From a virus: DNA of 31,115 bases. Of the stretch, positions 16,016 to 23,933 are shown piece after piece (the first letter of the stretch is position 1; every line of letters begins with the position of its first letter). A model generated the notes under the pieces. It saw only the letters and a list, made by a program, of their open reading frames with translations. It was not told the origin of the DNA and did no database searches. The position numbers and the translations under genes are program-made. The DNA is taken from positions 1 through 31,115 of the IMG/VR virus record IMGVR_UViG_3300025626_000083; one strand, 5' to 3'.

Positions 16016-18430
16016 CCTAGGATCAAACTGCTCTAACCCAAAACCTCCTAGATTGTCCATACCAGCTGACTCAAAGTTCTTTGGTAATGAATCGTTTTGT
16101 CTTTGACTAATCAACTCTGATTGTTGAGTTGCTTGTATTTTAGTTCTTTCGTCTTTTCTATCTTCAATGTCTTGAAGCTTATTTTTCTCAGCACCTGCTC
16201 TTACTTGAGCTAATTGCATTTGATACTGAAACTCTTCAGCCATAAGCTGTTTCTTTATCTCTGCCTCTTGTTGCATCTGTTGAATCTTAAACTGAGATTT
16301 ACCTTGCTCAATCTGTAATTCTGTTTCAGCTAAAGCTTGTTGCTTTTGAACCTCTGCCATCGCAGCTCTTTCAGCTCCTTCAGCATTAGCTTGAGCCTGC
16401 GCTTGAATGTTAGCTTGTTGAGCTTTTTGCTCTTCTTCTCTTTTTATTTTTTGTCTATGCTTTAAAAACTGATTAGCTAGCTTTAAGTTTCTTATCTCTC
16501 TAATATCTATAGCGTCACTAAGAGCTATACTACCTGTCTGCAAAGCTATTTGAATACTTTTTTCTAAGTTTGCTTTTTCTTCTTCTTCAGGTTCTAGTTC
16601 TAAGAATATACCAAACTCGTGCATGTTTAAATCACCTACTTCTTGAAGAGTGGCTACGTTAGCTGAGTTTATTGAATTCATTAAAGCTTCTTTCGTTAAT
16701 GGAAAGCTTAACATATCCGCTACTCTTAGACTTATATTCTCACAGGTTCTAACGGTTACATACATTAATGACTGTAATATATGCTTAGTAGCAACGTTTG
16801 AATTAGCTGCTGCTAACTTCTGTAGACCTACTAAAGAATCTTTAGCTGGCATGCTACCATCACGAGCTTCATTAAGTCCGGTTACATCACGTATCATTTG
16901 TAAATAGTATTGATACGTTTGTATTAATGCTTGTATTTTGTTTATACCAGATGATGAGTTTAATTCTTGAATAGGTACCTTACCTCTGTTAGGGTCTCCG
17001 TCTTGAGTTAAAGATCGACCAACTATACTACCAGTTGAGAAATACATATTAAGCGCTTCTTGTGGGTTATAACTGGTTCCGTTCCCTAAATCTACTTCAG
17101 CTAAACCATCAACATCTACAAATACACCATCAGGAACCATTTTAGATAATACCTGTTGAATTTTTAAATGCGTTATTTGAATCATATCAGTAAAACCGAT
17201 ACACTTGCTAACTAAACTATCAATACGCCCCTTGTACATTCTTGGCGCTGAAATAGAGTAGTTCATTTCTACTCTTGTTTGGTTGCTATAAGGTCTAGTC
17301 ATATTTTGAGCTAGCTCCCATTTAAGCATTTTATCTTGACCTAGTATTTTAGCTCCGCTATATAAAACCTCTATCGACCTTGAAACTCTTTCGAAGTTAT
17401 CGTTAGTTGGTGGATCAAAAGTATCAGGCTTTTCAAGCGCTTTCTCTAAACCTTGATCTGTTTGTTTTATTTTAAAAACTTGATTCGAATATGTTTTATA
17501 TTCAAAATATATAACCTGCACACTATCATAATTATCATCTTGACCGTTATATTGTCTAGTATAATTATAGCTTGCAGGTTGTTTTTGAATTTCTTCTAGC
17601 TCCGCGTCCGTAAGATTTGAAAACTGCTTTTTTAGCTCTTGCAAAGAAACAGATTTTACTTCTCCAACGTAGTATACATCTTCAAAGTTAGGATCTTCTG
17701 TATAAGAGTAAACTAGGTTAGCTGGATCAACGTAATCTACAGTAACGCCTTCTGATAAATTAAAGTCTGTTTTAACAACACCAATTCCTAGCACTGTTAA
17801 ATCTTGAGCAACTCTCTTTTTAACTTCTTCATACCTGTTAAACTCAAGTATGTTATCTATTACTTCTTCTTCAGCTATCTCTACAGCTTGCTTGTAATTT
17901 AGCTGTATAAATAAATCTAATTCATCTTTAGTCTCAGGTAAAGAAGTTGGATCGTCAGATGAAAACATATCAACACCCAATGTGTTCTTTATATCGTTTA
18001 AAAGAGGTTTAGCTTGCATATCTCTTAAGATAGCACCAGCATAATCTGTTCTTTTCTTTTGAGCATAAGGATCTGTAGCAAATGATTTTATCTTATAACC
18101 TTTGTCAGTCATGCCATTAACAACGATGTCAACAAACTTAGATAAAACAGCTACTGGTTGCCAGTCAAGGTTTAAGTAAGATAAATCTCCGTTAGTTGAT
18201 AATTCATCTTTATACTTTTGAACAGATTGCTCTCCTCTTGCATATAGACGTAATCTATGATAGTTTTGCCAGTTGTTACCAAATCTACCACCAGAACCAG
18301 CTCCTCTATCTCCTTTGAACCATTCGTTCTCTATAGCTTTAGCAACTTCTGAACCGTATTCATAACTCTGCTTTACTTCGTCCGGTACTACCTGACTTGG
18401 GAAAGTGCTGTTTACGCTTTTGTAAATCAT
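16013..18430 (-). CDS. Portal protein
   Basis: 805 aa, starting on the base after the TerL stop codon (TAA then ATG). Portal-like segments include the N-terminal region (QNYHRLRLYARGEQSVQKYK), a beta-rich wing (VVKTDFNLSEGVTVDYVDPA, then NLVYSY at about 215-240) and a stem/crown region (RDVTGLNEARDGSMPAKDSL, about 520-540). It is large for a portal but within the range for P22- and crAss-type phages. From about residue 663 to 777 runs a long Gln/Ala/Glu-rich coiled coil (KAQQANIQAQAQANAEGAER; QQMQQEAEIKKQLMAEEFQY), likely a barrel or a scaffold-contacting helix projecting into the head. The very C-terminus is Gly-rich (MDNLGGFGLEQFDPR). Its place between TerL and scaffold makes the call firm. 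Confidence 0.85.
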   Translation of the reverse strand: MIYKSVNSTFPSQVVPDEVKQSYEYGSEVAKAIENEWFKGDRGAGSGGRFGNNWQNYHRLRLYARGEQSVQKYKDELSTNGDLSYLNLDWQPVAVLSKFVDIVVNGMTDKGYKIKSFATDPYAQKKRTDYAGAILRDMQAKPLLNDIKNTLGVDMFSSDDPTSLPETKDELDLFIQLNYKQAVEIAEEEVIDNILEFNRYEEVKKRVAQDLTVLGIGVVKTDFNLSEGVTVDYVDPANLVYSYTEDPNFEDVYYVGEVKSVSLQELKKQFSNLTDAELEEIQKQPASYNYTRQYNGQDDNYDSVQVIYFEYKTYSNQVFKIKQTDQGLEKALEKPDTFDPPTNDNFERVSRSIEVLYSGAKILGQDKMLKWELAQNMTRPYSNQTRVEMNYSISAPRMYKGRIDSLVSKCIGFTDMIQITHLKIQQVLSKMVPDGVFVDVDGLAEVDLGNGTSYNPQEALNMYFSTGSIVGRSLTQDGDPNRGKVPIQELNSSSGINKIQALIQTYQYYLQMIRDVTGLNEARDGSMPAKDSLVGLQKLAAANSNVATKHILQSLMYVTVRTCENISLRVADMLSFPLTKEALMNSINSANVATLQEVGDLNMHEFGIFLELEPEEEEKANLEKSIQIALQTGSIALSDAIDIREIRNLKLANQFLKHRQKIKREEEQKAQQANIQAQAQANAEGAERAAMAEVQKQQALAETELQIEQGKSQFKIQQMQQEAEIKKQLMAEEFQYQMQLAQVRAGAEKNKLQDIEDRKDERTKIQATQQSELISQRQNDSLPKNFESAGMDNLGGFGLEQFDPR

Positions 18431-20656
18431 TTATCTTTTTATTTTTGAGGTATAACCACTGTTGTCGTATCTACCAAAAGAGATTGATACTGGCTTTTTA
18501 GTAGCCTTGAAAACAGGTGTGTATTTATTTTTATTGCATGCCATTATAGCTAATCCAGAGCTTATAGTCGCATCAAACTTTGTTCTATTGTTTATGTCAA
18601 ATTTTGCCCACTCTTCAAGAGTTTTTTGGAAATACATATTACCATAACCTCTTTCTGTAGCGCCTACAAAATCATTTATATAAGATTCAATTGCTGCGGC
18701 GTGTGCCTGTTTAATATCTTCACTAGAGTTTGGTATACCACCAATTTCTTTTTCTGTTGTTGATAGCTTAGCGTAGATTTTATCAGGTCTATTTATAGAA
18801 AACCCTCTGTAACCTCTTCTTTTAAAATAATATAAAAGCCTAGGTTTGTTATTCTCTGCTAGTATAGGCATGCCATAAAATACGCAAGCCATTAGTATAT
18901 CTTCAAAAAACATCTCAGCTGTCTGAGGTCTAGCAACATACTCTAAGAAAAACATATTAGCTGGGTGTTCGTCCATACTAAATTTAGTTAAACCGTGTAA
19001 AGCTCCTTTTGAACCTCTATTATCTACTGTTCCAGATATATCGTAACTATCACATCCAAAAGCACCCATATGTTCATTTCCAGGGTACTTTACTCCATTC
19101 TTTACTATTACACGATTTTGATGAGATGTAGATGGAATCCAGCTTACTAGGAACCTACCGTTATCGTTTGGGGTGAAAATAACCCTAGTGTCTTTGACAC
19201 CGTTCTCCCATTGAAAACTACCTTTAGTTATTAATTTACTATTTAAGTAATCTTCATTGTGATCTATTTGCTCGTATATCTTAGTTAAATTAAACAAAGA
19301 CAACTTAGCTTCATCTCTAAACGCGTGTTTCTCTGTTCTAGGAAACTGACGATAGTATTCATTTAAACCATCTTGATCGTTCTTTAAACCATCTACTTCA
19401 TTCTCCCAATGCTCTATTACTCCGTGCGTTATAGGTAATCCACTAGGATCTACTGTGTCTTTTTTCGGTTGATCGAAGACAGGTAAGCCATAAGTATCAA
19501 TGAATCCCTCGTAGTTCCATTCCATAGGAATGAACAAAGAATATAATCCTGAGCTAGTTTGCCCATTGCGGTTTCTATTTGTGACGTCTGAAGCATAATA
19601 TAATTTCTTAAAATTACCACCACCTTTTTCTAAGGCGTTTGAGGTAGAACCCATCATACATTTTCCTACGATTCTACTACCTAATCTTAAACACGTCTTT
19701 GTTACTCGCCAGTTATTTAATATATTATCTGGTCTCTCCCACTTTCCACTTTCATCGTGTACTAGTAGCTTTAATTTTTCCCCATCGTACGAGTTGTCCC
19801 CTGTGTTTTTCCAGTCAATCGTGGTATCAAGACCTTCGATTTCTTCTTCGACTTGACCTTCGTTGAGTTTTTTTCTTGTGAGCCTTGAAGCTGGAACCCT
19901 GTAAGCAAGCTCGGTCTTTGGTCTGTCCATACCGTCTTGTATCGGTTTGAAGAAGAACGGGTAATTAACGCTGATAGGTACCACTTTATCTGTGAACATC
20001 TTCTTTGCATCGGAACCAGATTTGGACAAAATCCCAAAGCGTGCATCGGTTGATATTGTTGCCATGTTAACGGTCTCAGCTGAAGCCATGAACGAAAAAC
20101 CTGACCTTCTGTTCTTGAGATATGACATTCCATAACAACGGACGTCTGCTTTACAAGCTTCCCAGAATATAAAGAAGATTCTGTTTGATTCCCTATAATC
20201 TGCTGCCCCAACATCAATCTTGGCCCACTGCAAGTACATGTAATGAGTACCAGTAACGTAAGTTGGCTTACCATTATTATAGAACCAAAAACCCTTTTCC
20301 CTTTTTTCAAACTCTTTGTCAATATATTCATACCATTTCTCTTGAAAATCAGTGGGGTATTTTTGCCAATCAAAAACGCTTTTAATTTTCGCGAGTTCTT
20401 TAGGGTACTCTAACTTAGACCACATTTGTTCTTTTTTTTCATCAGAACATTTATAAACATCTTTTGGAACCGCAGGTAAAGCAATTTTTAAATTCTGTAT
20501 CTCTACAATCTCACCTATGGTTCCATCGGAACTTATAATAACCATATCATGGTCATTATCGTATCCTTTGGCCCACTTTTTGTTTCTATTGTTTCTTTTT
20601 AGTAAAGCAGGTTTTACGTGGTCTTCTATTGTCCTTATTAATGTTTGCTTGTACAT
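18431..20656 (-). CDS. terL: Terminase large subunit (packaging ATPase/nuclease)
   Basis: 741 aa. Packages DNA through the portal. The ATPase half shows a deviant Walker A, KNRRSGFS (181-188), with Lys at the start as in lambda-type KSARVGYS. Walker B is LLVHDE (297-302) and a motif III candidate is MMGSTS (334-339). The nuclease half shows GCDSYDISG with Asp536, and LEYVARP with Glu572, candidate metal ligands. A GlyArg-rich segment (FKRRGYRGFSINRP) follows near 611-624. The order large terminase then portal is standard. The ATG overlaps the stop of the 91-aa gene as TAATG, implying translational coupling. The size is within the usual upper range of TerL (about 500-750). The family call is firm; placement among T7-, P22- or crAss-like lineages needs a tree. 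Confidence 0.85.
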   Translation of the reverse strand: MYKQTLIRTIEDHVKPALLKRNNRNKKWAKGYDNDHDMVIISSDGTIGEIVEIQNLKIALPAVPKDVYKCSDEKKEQMWSKLEYPKELAKIKSVFDWQKYPTDFQEKWYEYIDKEFEKREKGFWFYNNGKPTYVTGTHYMYLQWAKIDVGAADYRESNRIFFIFWEACKADVRCYGMSYLKNRRSGFSFMASAETVNMATISTDARFGILSKSGSDAKKMFTDKVVPISVNYPFFFKPIQDGMDRPKTELAYRVPASRLTRKKLNEGQVEEEIEGLDTTIDWKNTGDNSYDGEKLKLLVHDESGKWERPDNILNNWRVTKTCLRLGSRIVGKCMMGSTSNALEKGGGNFKKLYYASDVTNRNRNGQTSSGLYSLFIPMEWNYEGFIDTYGLPVFDQPKKDTVDPSGLPITHGVIEHWENEVDGLKNDQDGLNEYYRQFPRTEKHAFRDEAKLSLFNLTKIYEQIDHNEDYLNSKLITKGSFQWENGVKDTRVIFTPNDNGRFLVSWIPSTSHQNRVIVKNGVKYPGNEHMGAFGCDSYDISGTVDNRGSKGALHGLTKFSMDEHPANMFFLEYVARPQTAEMFFEDILMACVFYGMPILAENNKPRLLYYFKRRGYRGFSINRPDKIYAKLSTTEKEIGGIPNSSEDIKQAHAAAIESYINDFVGATERGYGNMYFQKTLEEWAKFDINNRTKFDATISSGLAIMACNKNKYTPVFKATKKPVSISFGRYDNSGYTSKIKR

Positions 20657-20931
20657 TATTTAGACCTACCTTCTGCAAAGCCTTTAAAAGACTTTTCCTG
20701 TTTAACTTCTTTTGGCTTTTCTTCCAATAGTTTTTCCTCTTCTTCTATTCTACTGAGTATTTCAAAAGCATCGAAAATAGCTAGCTTTTTAGTAGCTGCT
20801 GCATTCTTTAATCTATCCGCAGATATATCATCATCTGAGTCAACTATCTTTTCTTTAGCTACTTGAATTAATTCCTCAACTGCTCTTTGCCCAGCTAGGA
20901 TTATATTCCTCTTCGTCTCCTTTATATTCAT
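20656..20931 (-). CDS. Possible small terminase subunit
   Basis: 91 aa, helical and charged: MNIKETKRNIILAGQRAVEE, then a DDDISADRLKNAAATKKLAI region, then an acidic and basic tail ending KSFKGFAEGRSK. It overlaps the 201-aa gene upstream by 56 bases and is coupled to TerL by TAATG. It contains only one Met, so no later ATG start is possible. A small helical protein just before TerL is the usual place for TerS, which recognises DNA and oligomerises. No clear helix-turn-helix is visible, so TerS is inferred from position. It could instead be a small regulatory protein. Confidence 0.5.
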   Translation of the reverse strand: MNIKETKRNIILAGQRAVEELIQVAKEKIVDSDDDISADRLKNAAATKKLAIFDAFEILSRIEEEEKLLEEKPKEVKQEKSFKGFAEGRSK

Positions 20932-21481
20932 ACTTCAATAAAATATCATTAGATTCCATACAATAAAGTCGTTGATCATCTACTATAAACTCAAACTCTC
21001 TGTTTGGTCTAAAACCTATAAGATCTCCCTCGCTTATTCCTAGCGCTTCTAACGACTTGTTACCGATTTTTAATACTCCAATATGCTTTCTCTCTTTATC
21101 CATTGAGAAAGGATTGTTATTTTTAATCGGCATTACAAAACACCTAGTACCAATTGGTCTCCATTCATTATCTCTTTTGTATAAGTAGACTTGATCTGGT
21201 TGGCAAAAGTATAAGTTTTCTTTAAAAAGTTTACTACTATCAACGGCTTTGCCTTTTTGATTATAGTATCTTCTAAACACATTGTGGTGAATTATTATTG
21301 TGTCACCAACATTTATAGATGAATTAAAAGCAATAGGTACAGAAACAACTTCAGCTTTTCTACTAATAAACTTAAAGTCTTCGATGCTTGAATTTAACAT
21401 CAACTTCTTGTCACCAACCTTTATTTCATTATCATATCTTCCTTCTACAGGTTTTACTATAAAATCGAATACACTCCTCAT
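20876..21481 (-). CDS. Tandem GroES-like (double Cpn10-like) protein
   Basis: 201 aa that read as two consecutive Cpn10-type barrels. Domain 1 (about 5-103) has FIVKPVEG (GroES: RVIVKRKE), a loop with KLMLN (GroES: GGIVLT), AEVVSVP (GEVLAVG), INVGDTIIIHHN (VKVGDIVIFNDG) and LYFCQPDQVYLYK (VLIMSESDILAIV). Domain 2 (about 111-188) has CFVMPIK, HIGVLKIGN, ISEGDLIGF and VDDQRLYCMESNDILLKYE, which lines up well with GroES IDNEEVLIMSESDILAIVE. The alignment was made by eye. Tandem Cpn10 domains are known in chloroplast Cpn20. The ATG overlaps the previous stop as TAATG. It may be a co-chaperonin for the phage GroEL or host GroEL, or a structural protein reusing the fold. The short acidic C-terminal tail overlaps the 91-aa gene. 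Confidence 0.65.
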   Translation of the reverse strand: MRSVFDFIVKPVEGRYDNEIKVGDKKLMLNSSIEDFKFISRKAEVVSVPIAFNSSINVGDTIIIHHNVFRRYYNQKGKAVDSSKLFKENLYFCQPDQVYLYKRDNEWRPIGTRCFVMPIKNNNPFSMDKERKHIGVLKIGNKSLEALGISEGDLIGFRPNREFEFIVDDQRLYCMESNDILLKYEYKGDEEEYNPSWAKSS

Positions 21482-21708
21482 TAATACTGTAAGTCATATT
21501 CAACAGATATAGCCATATTAGAGTTAAACTTCTTCCATGGCAGTACCTCGTTGTTTTTCTTTATATGTATACTATAAGAATTGTTAGATTCATCGTGTAG
21601 TATGTGAGATATTTCGTGACCTCCATAGACAGACTGACCAACAGCATAATGCATCGCATCATTTTTGTAGTCAGAACCTATACTGATCTTTCTTATAATA
21701 GACGACAT
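21481..21708 (-). CDS. Small conserved phage protein, function unknown
   Basis: 75 aa, mostly beta: MSSIIRKISIGSDYKNDAMH, then YAVGQSVYGGHEISHILHDE, then an SIHIKKNNEVLPWKKFN stretch and ISVEYDLQY at the end. I recall the arrangement DYK..AMHY.VGQ.V.GG from uncultured marine phages, without a function. An HEISH sequence (31-35) is present, but it sits in a beta-hairpin-like region with no clear third ligand, so a protease role is doubtful. The gene lies between the coiled-coil gene (3-base gap) and the double-Cpn10 gene, coupled by TAATG overlap. Confidence 0.55.
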   Translation of the reverse strand: MSSIIRKISIGSDYKNDAMHYAVGQSVYGGHEISHILHDESNNSYSIHIKKNNEVLPWKKFNSNMAISVEYDLQY

Positions 21709-21711
21709 ATA

Positions 21712-21981
21712 CTAAGCTTCTACTTGTTCTTTCTTAATTTCTTCGAAGCTTCCATCTTCTAGATTAATACTGATTGCTCCGTATTTTTCTTCTAAGACTT
21801 TTTTGTTGTCTTCTACTTCTTTATTGAACTCTTGAATTTGAGCGATCAAACCATGTTTCTGAGTTTCTAGCACACCTACTTGAGATAACGCTTGAGTCAT
21901 TTTTCTTTGGTTCTCTTGAATTAATTTTAATTCTTCTGCCGTGATTTTGTGTTCCATTTGATTTAATTTAATTGTTTTCAT
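21712..21981 (-). CDS. Small coiled-coil protein, function unknown
   Basis: 89 aa. Residues about 14-70 form a helical coiled coil (ITAEELKLIQENQRKMTQAL; LETQKHGLIAQIQEFNKEVE), followed by a short beta piece (YGAISINLEDGSF) and an acidic end. There is no signal peptide or membrane segment, so a spanin is unlikely. It begins one base after the holin stop codon, so it is translated with the lysis-related gene. The function is unknown; a structural or chaperone-adaptor role would be speculation. Confidence 0.55.
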   Translation of the reverse strand: MKTIKLNQMEHKITAEELKLIQENQRKMTQALSQVGVLETQKHGLIAQIQEFNKEVEDNKKVLEEKYGAISINLEDGSFEEIKKEQVEA

Positions 21982-22380
21982 TTATTTATTATTACCTGAT
22001 TGTTTACTTTTTTCCCAAGTCCTTCCTACAAAGTAAGCTCCATACACTGTGATCAATAGTGATTGAAATATTGGTACATATTGTTCTTGTACTTGAAATC
22101 CATAAAAATTACCATCAAAAAAGGAAAGTATTGTAAATACACCTGTCAAGAATATTAAGACAGCAGGTCTAATGTTTTTACTTAACCAGCTATCAGATTG
22201 CATATCAACCTTCCAACGCTCAGTAACTTGTGTCTGTGCATCGTTATCAGCTTTCTCTAATATTTCTTGAATCTGCTTTTTTATTGTAAGCTTTTCTTCT
22301 TCAGTGGTAGTAAGCTTATCAACGACGTCACCTATGTTTTTGATGACGCCGCCTGTAAGCCATTGGAATATTTTTTTCAC
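21982..22380 (-). CDS. Holin, three-TM (GTA-holin-like) type
   Basis: 132 aa, starting with GTG; no ATG occurs before residue 60, so GTG is required. The N-terminus is amphipathic (KKIFQWLTGGVIKNIGDVVD). A charged coiled stretch follows, then DSWLSKNIRP (63-72) leading into a hydrophobic segment (about 72-89, AVLIFLTGVFTILSFF). A second hydrophobic segment lies at about 101-118 (YVPIFQSLLITVYGAYFVG), then GRTWEKSK. The SWLSKNIRP entry and the GRTxEK exit are characteristic of the 3TM holin family (PF11351-like, by memory). Such proteins permeabilise the inner membrane at lysis. It sits with small late genes next to the packaging genes, as T7 gp17.5 does. No classical endolysin was found beside it. 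Confidence 0.75.
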   Translation of the reverse strand: MKKIFQWLTGGVIKNIGDVVDKLTTTEEEKLTIKKQIQEILEKADNDAQTQVTERWKVDMQSDSWLSKNIRPAVLIFLTGVFTILSFFDGNFYGFQVQEQYVPIFQSLLITVYGAYFVGRTWEKSKQSGNNK

Positions 22381-22382
22381 TG

Positions 22383-22889
22383 TTATTTATTTCTTAAAGA
22401 TCCATCATCTTTAAAACTACCTAGCAATAAGTCCTTCAGAGTGCCTCTAGCGGCTCTTGTCATTAACTCTCTTCTAGGTACAGTAAGTCTTTGATCACTT
22501 CTTCCAGAGCCAAAAGTAGTGTCACCGGTTTTTGGATCAATATTTGTGCTGTAATTTTTGCCTTTATGCCCTTTATAAGTTCCACGTGGCTGGTATGGTT
22601 TTGCACCTTTAGGTAGTCTTCCTGATGCAAGAGCGTCCCTCTCGTGACGAGAGGCTGATATAGAATCCTTCTCTATAGCCTCCGCTTCTTGAAATCTAGA
22701 ATAAGAGCCTTTTTTAGTTGTAAAATCTGGACGTTTCCAGGTTTCTCCAGGATAAGAAGGTTTGTTTCCACTTTTTTCATCTGTTTTCTTTTTAACAGGA
22801 TCTGTTGGATCTTCTTGTAATAAAGCAGAGGGAACTCCTTTACCTGTTTTCATCATTGGTCCACGACCAGGGTTTTGCTTGTAAGCCAT
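22383..22889 (-). CDS. Small basic, probably disordered protein, function unknown
   Basis: 168 aa, very rich in Lys, Gly, Pro, Ser and Arg (MAYKQNPGRGPMMKTGKGVP; PYQPRGTYKGHKGKNYSTN; SGRSDQRLTVPRRELMTRAA). There is no membrane segment, signal peptide or motif. The pattern suggests an extended nucleic-acid- or capsid-binding protein. Its start shares an 18-base identity with the capsid gene start (AAACAATTATTATGGCTT), so it may be well translated. It lies between the exported 119-aa protein and the holin. Function not recognised. Confidence 0.55.
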   Translation of the reverse strand: MAYKQNPGRGPMMKTGKGVPSALLQEDPTDPVKKKTDEKSGNKPSYPGETWKRPDFTTKKGSYSRFQEAEAIEKDSISASRHERDALASGRLPKGAKPYQPRGTYKGHKGKNYSTNIDPKTGDTTFGSGRSDQRLTVPRRELMTRAARGTLKDLLLGSFKDDGSLRNK

Positions 22890-22890
22890 A

Positions 22891-22901
22891 ATAATTGTTT
22901 A
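22891..22901 (-). promoter_or_regulatory. TAAACAATTAT leader element before the 168-aa gene
   Basis: The exact 11-mer, ending two bases before the ATG, in the same spacing as ahead of the capsid gene. It follows an AAAT tandem repeat. The role is inferred to be in translation initiation. Confidence 0.35.
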
Positions 22902-22919
22902 TTTATTTATTTATTTATT
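22898..22919. repeat. Tetranucleotide repeat (TTTA)5
   Basis: Five copies of TTTA on the plus strand (AAAT in the message) span the stop codon of the 119-aa gene and the leader of the 168-aa gene. Copy-number change would alter only leader length or the final residues of the 119-aa protein. Confidence 0.7.
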
Positions 22920-23274
22920 CCATGTAAAAATGCGATAGCTTCTTAGCTACGACTGTTTTATTTAAATCACCCGTATAATAACACAGCAACGTGTTTGAGT
23001 CTTTTAAAACGTACTTTATATCTACGTAATAGTTATTATCTGGATTATGCAACTTAGTGGTAAAAGATTTGCTATCACTACTAACAATGTATTCTTCAAT
23101 TACTTTGTTTTCTGAGAAGCTAGTGTTAAACACTTTAACCGGTCTAGATTCGTTTGTTATAATCGTCATAACGTAAGACGATGTTTCACTAACCCAAGAA
23201 CCTTCCATTTCTTTTACTTGAGAATTTGATAAAGATGTGATCGTTAAAGCTAGTACTAGTAATAAGTTTTTCAT
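22915..23274 (-). CDS. Exported small protein with signal peptide
   Basis: 119 aa. Residues 1-18 (MKNLLLVLALTITSLSNS) form a clear Sec signal peptide with Lys at position 2, a Leu-rich core and a likely cut before Gln19. There is no Cys lipobox, so it should be a soluble periplasmic protein or one that is released. The mature part is beta-rich (EGSWVSETSSYVMTIITNES; RPVKVFNTSFSE; LLCYYTGDLNKTVVAKKLS) and resembles small lipocalin-like proteins. It lies in the lysis-proximal gene cluster, 59 bases after the preceding gene. Possible roles are envelope modification, superinfection exclusion or assistance in lysis; none is demonstrated. Confidence 0.7.
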   Translation of the reverse strand: MKNLLLVLALTITSLSNSQVKEMEGSWVSETSSYVMTIITNESRPVKVFNTSFSENKVIEEYIVSSDSKSFTTKLHNPDNNYYVDIKYVLKDSNTLLCYYTGDLNKTVVAKKLSHFYME

Positions 23275-23310
23275 TTTATTTAAATTTAAGTTTATAATGT
23301 CTAATATAAC

Positions 23311-23340
23311 AAAAAAACCCTTATAAATAAAGCTTATTTA
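23311..23340 (-). terminator. Terminator-like AT hairpin with T-tract
   Basis: Minus-strand TAAATAA-GCT-TTATTTA (23324-23340) is a perfect seven-pair stem overlapping the stop codon of the peptidase-like gene. It is followed after ATAAGGG by seven Ts. The stem is all A-T, so it is weak; partial termination before the exported-protein gene is possible. Confidence 0.4.
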
Positions 23341-23651
23341 AGTTTATTAGCCTTGTATGCTTCTTTTTCCCAAGGAAGACTTTTATTACCTTCATCCATC
23401 TTAGATCTAGGCATTCTTTTTCCCTTCCAGTAAACATACTTGTCGTCATAACCTAAGTCACCTCTCTCCATTTGATCTAAGTGCACTTTCTCGTGTTTTA
23501 TGACATCTTCCTGCTCTATTGGACTAAGGTTTTTATTTAATGTGATAGAACCGTTCTTATTGGCTCTACCCATAACACCTTCTTCTTCGTCGATTTGATA
23601 TATCGGAGTGTTGTCCATAGATAGTTTACCCATCTTCATCTTGAAGCCCAT
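23334..23651 (-). CDS. Small HExxH metallopeptidase-like protein
   Basis: 105 aa from the ATG at 23651, chosen because it overlaps the previous stop as TAATG, a coupling seen twice more in this window. An ATG at 23663 would add four residues. The core is EDVIKHEKVHLDQMERGDLG, with HEKVH at 53-57, then GYDDKYVYWKGKRMPRS and PWEKEAYKAN with Glu95/Glu97 as possible third zinc ligands. This HExxH plus downstream Glu arrangement fits a minimal zincin. It has no signal peptide. The substrate is unknown; possibilities include virion maturation, host protein cleavage or a lysis role. Peptidoglycan hydrolases more often use other zinc motifs, so an endolysin role is not favoured. Confidence 0.6.
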   Translation of the reverse strand: MGFKMKMGKLSMDNTPIYQIDEEEGVMGRANKNGSITLNKNLSPIEQEDVIKHEKVHLDQMERGDLGYDDKYVYWKGKRMPRSKMDEGNKSLPWEKEAYKANKLK

Positions 23652-23932
23652 TAGCATTTCCATCGTTTACGAGCAGCTTTACCTCTTTCACCTGTCCAAC
23701 CCTTAGATCTAGCGCAGAAAGATTTTCTTCTTTTAGCGTCTTTACTTCCAGGTTTTACATCTCCAGTTACAGCTGTTTTTAATTTGCTACCAGGGTTTTC
23801 TTTTCTATACTTCTTAACTCCGGCCTCTGTCATTCCTGCTCCTTCCTCTGTTGATAAGAAGTTTCTACCTTTACCTTTAGTTGTTTTTCTAACCCTAAGA
23901 AATGGAGAACTATCCGGTTGAGTATAAGCCAT
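23651..23932 (-). CDS. Small basic conserved phage protein (DUF6321-like)
   Basis: 93 aa, very basic. The central segment (EEGAGMTEAGVKKYRKENPG, then SKLKTAVTGDVKPGSKDAKR and RKSFCARSKGWTGERG) matches, from memory, a family widespread in marine phages (DUF6321), whose members carry PGSKLKTAVT and RRKSFCAR. The C-terminus ends KRWKC. The basic charge and paired Cys suggest nucleic-acid or structural binding, but the function is unknown. It starts two bases after the Cys-rich gene and overlaps the peptidase-like gene. Confidence 0.7.
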   Translation of the reverse strand: MAYTQPDSSPFLRVRKTTKGKGRNFLSTEEGAGMTEAGVKKYRKENPGSKLKTAVTGDVKPGSKDAKRRKSFCARSKGWTGERGKAARKRWKC

Positions 23933-23933
23933 A

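Noticed and set aside
19771-20373. Second minus-strand open frame of 200 codons inside TerL
   Set aside because: Out of frame with TerL, whose ATPase motifs occupy the same region; low-complexity reading with no recognisable motif.
21481-21708. HEISH as a zinc peptidase motif in the 75-aa protein
   Set aside because: No downstream ligand or helical context; likely chance in a beta hairpin.
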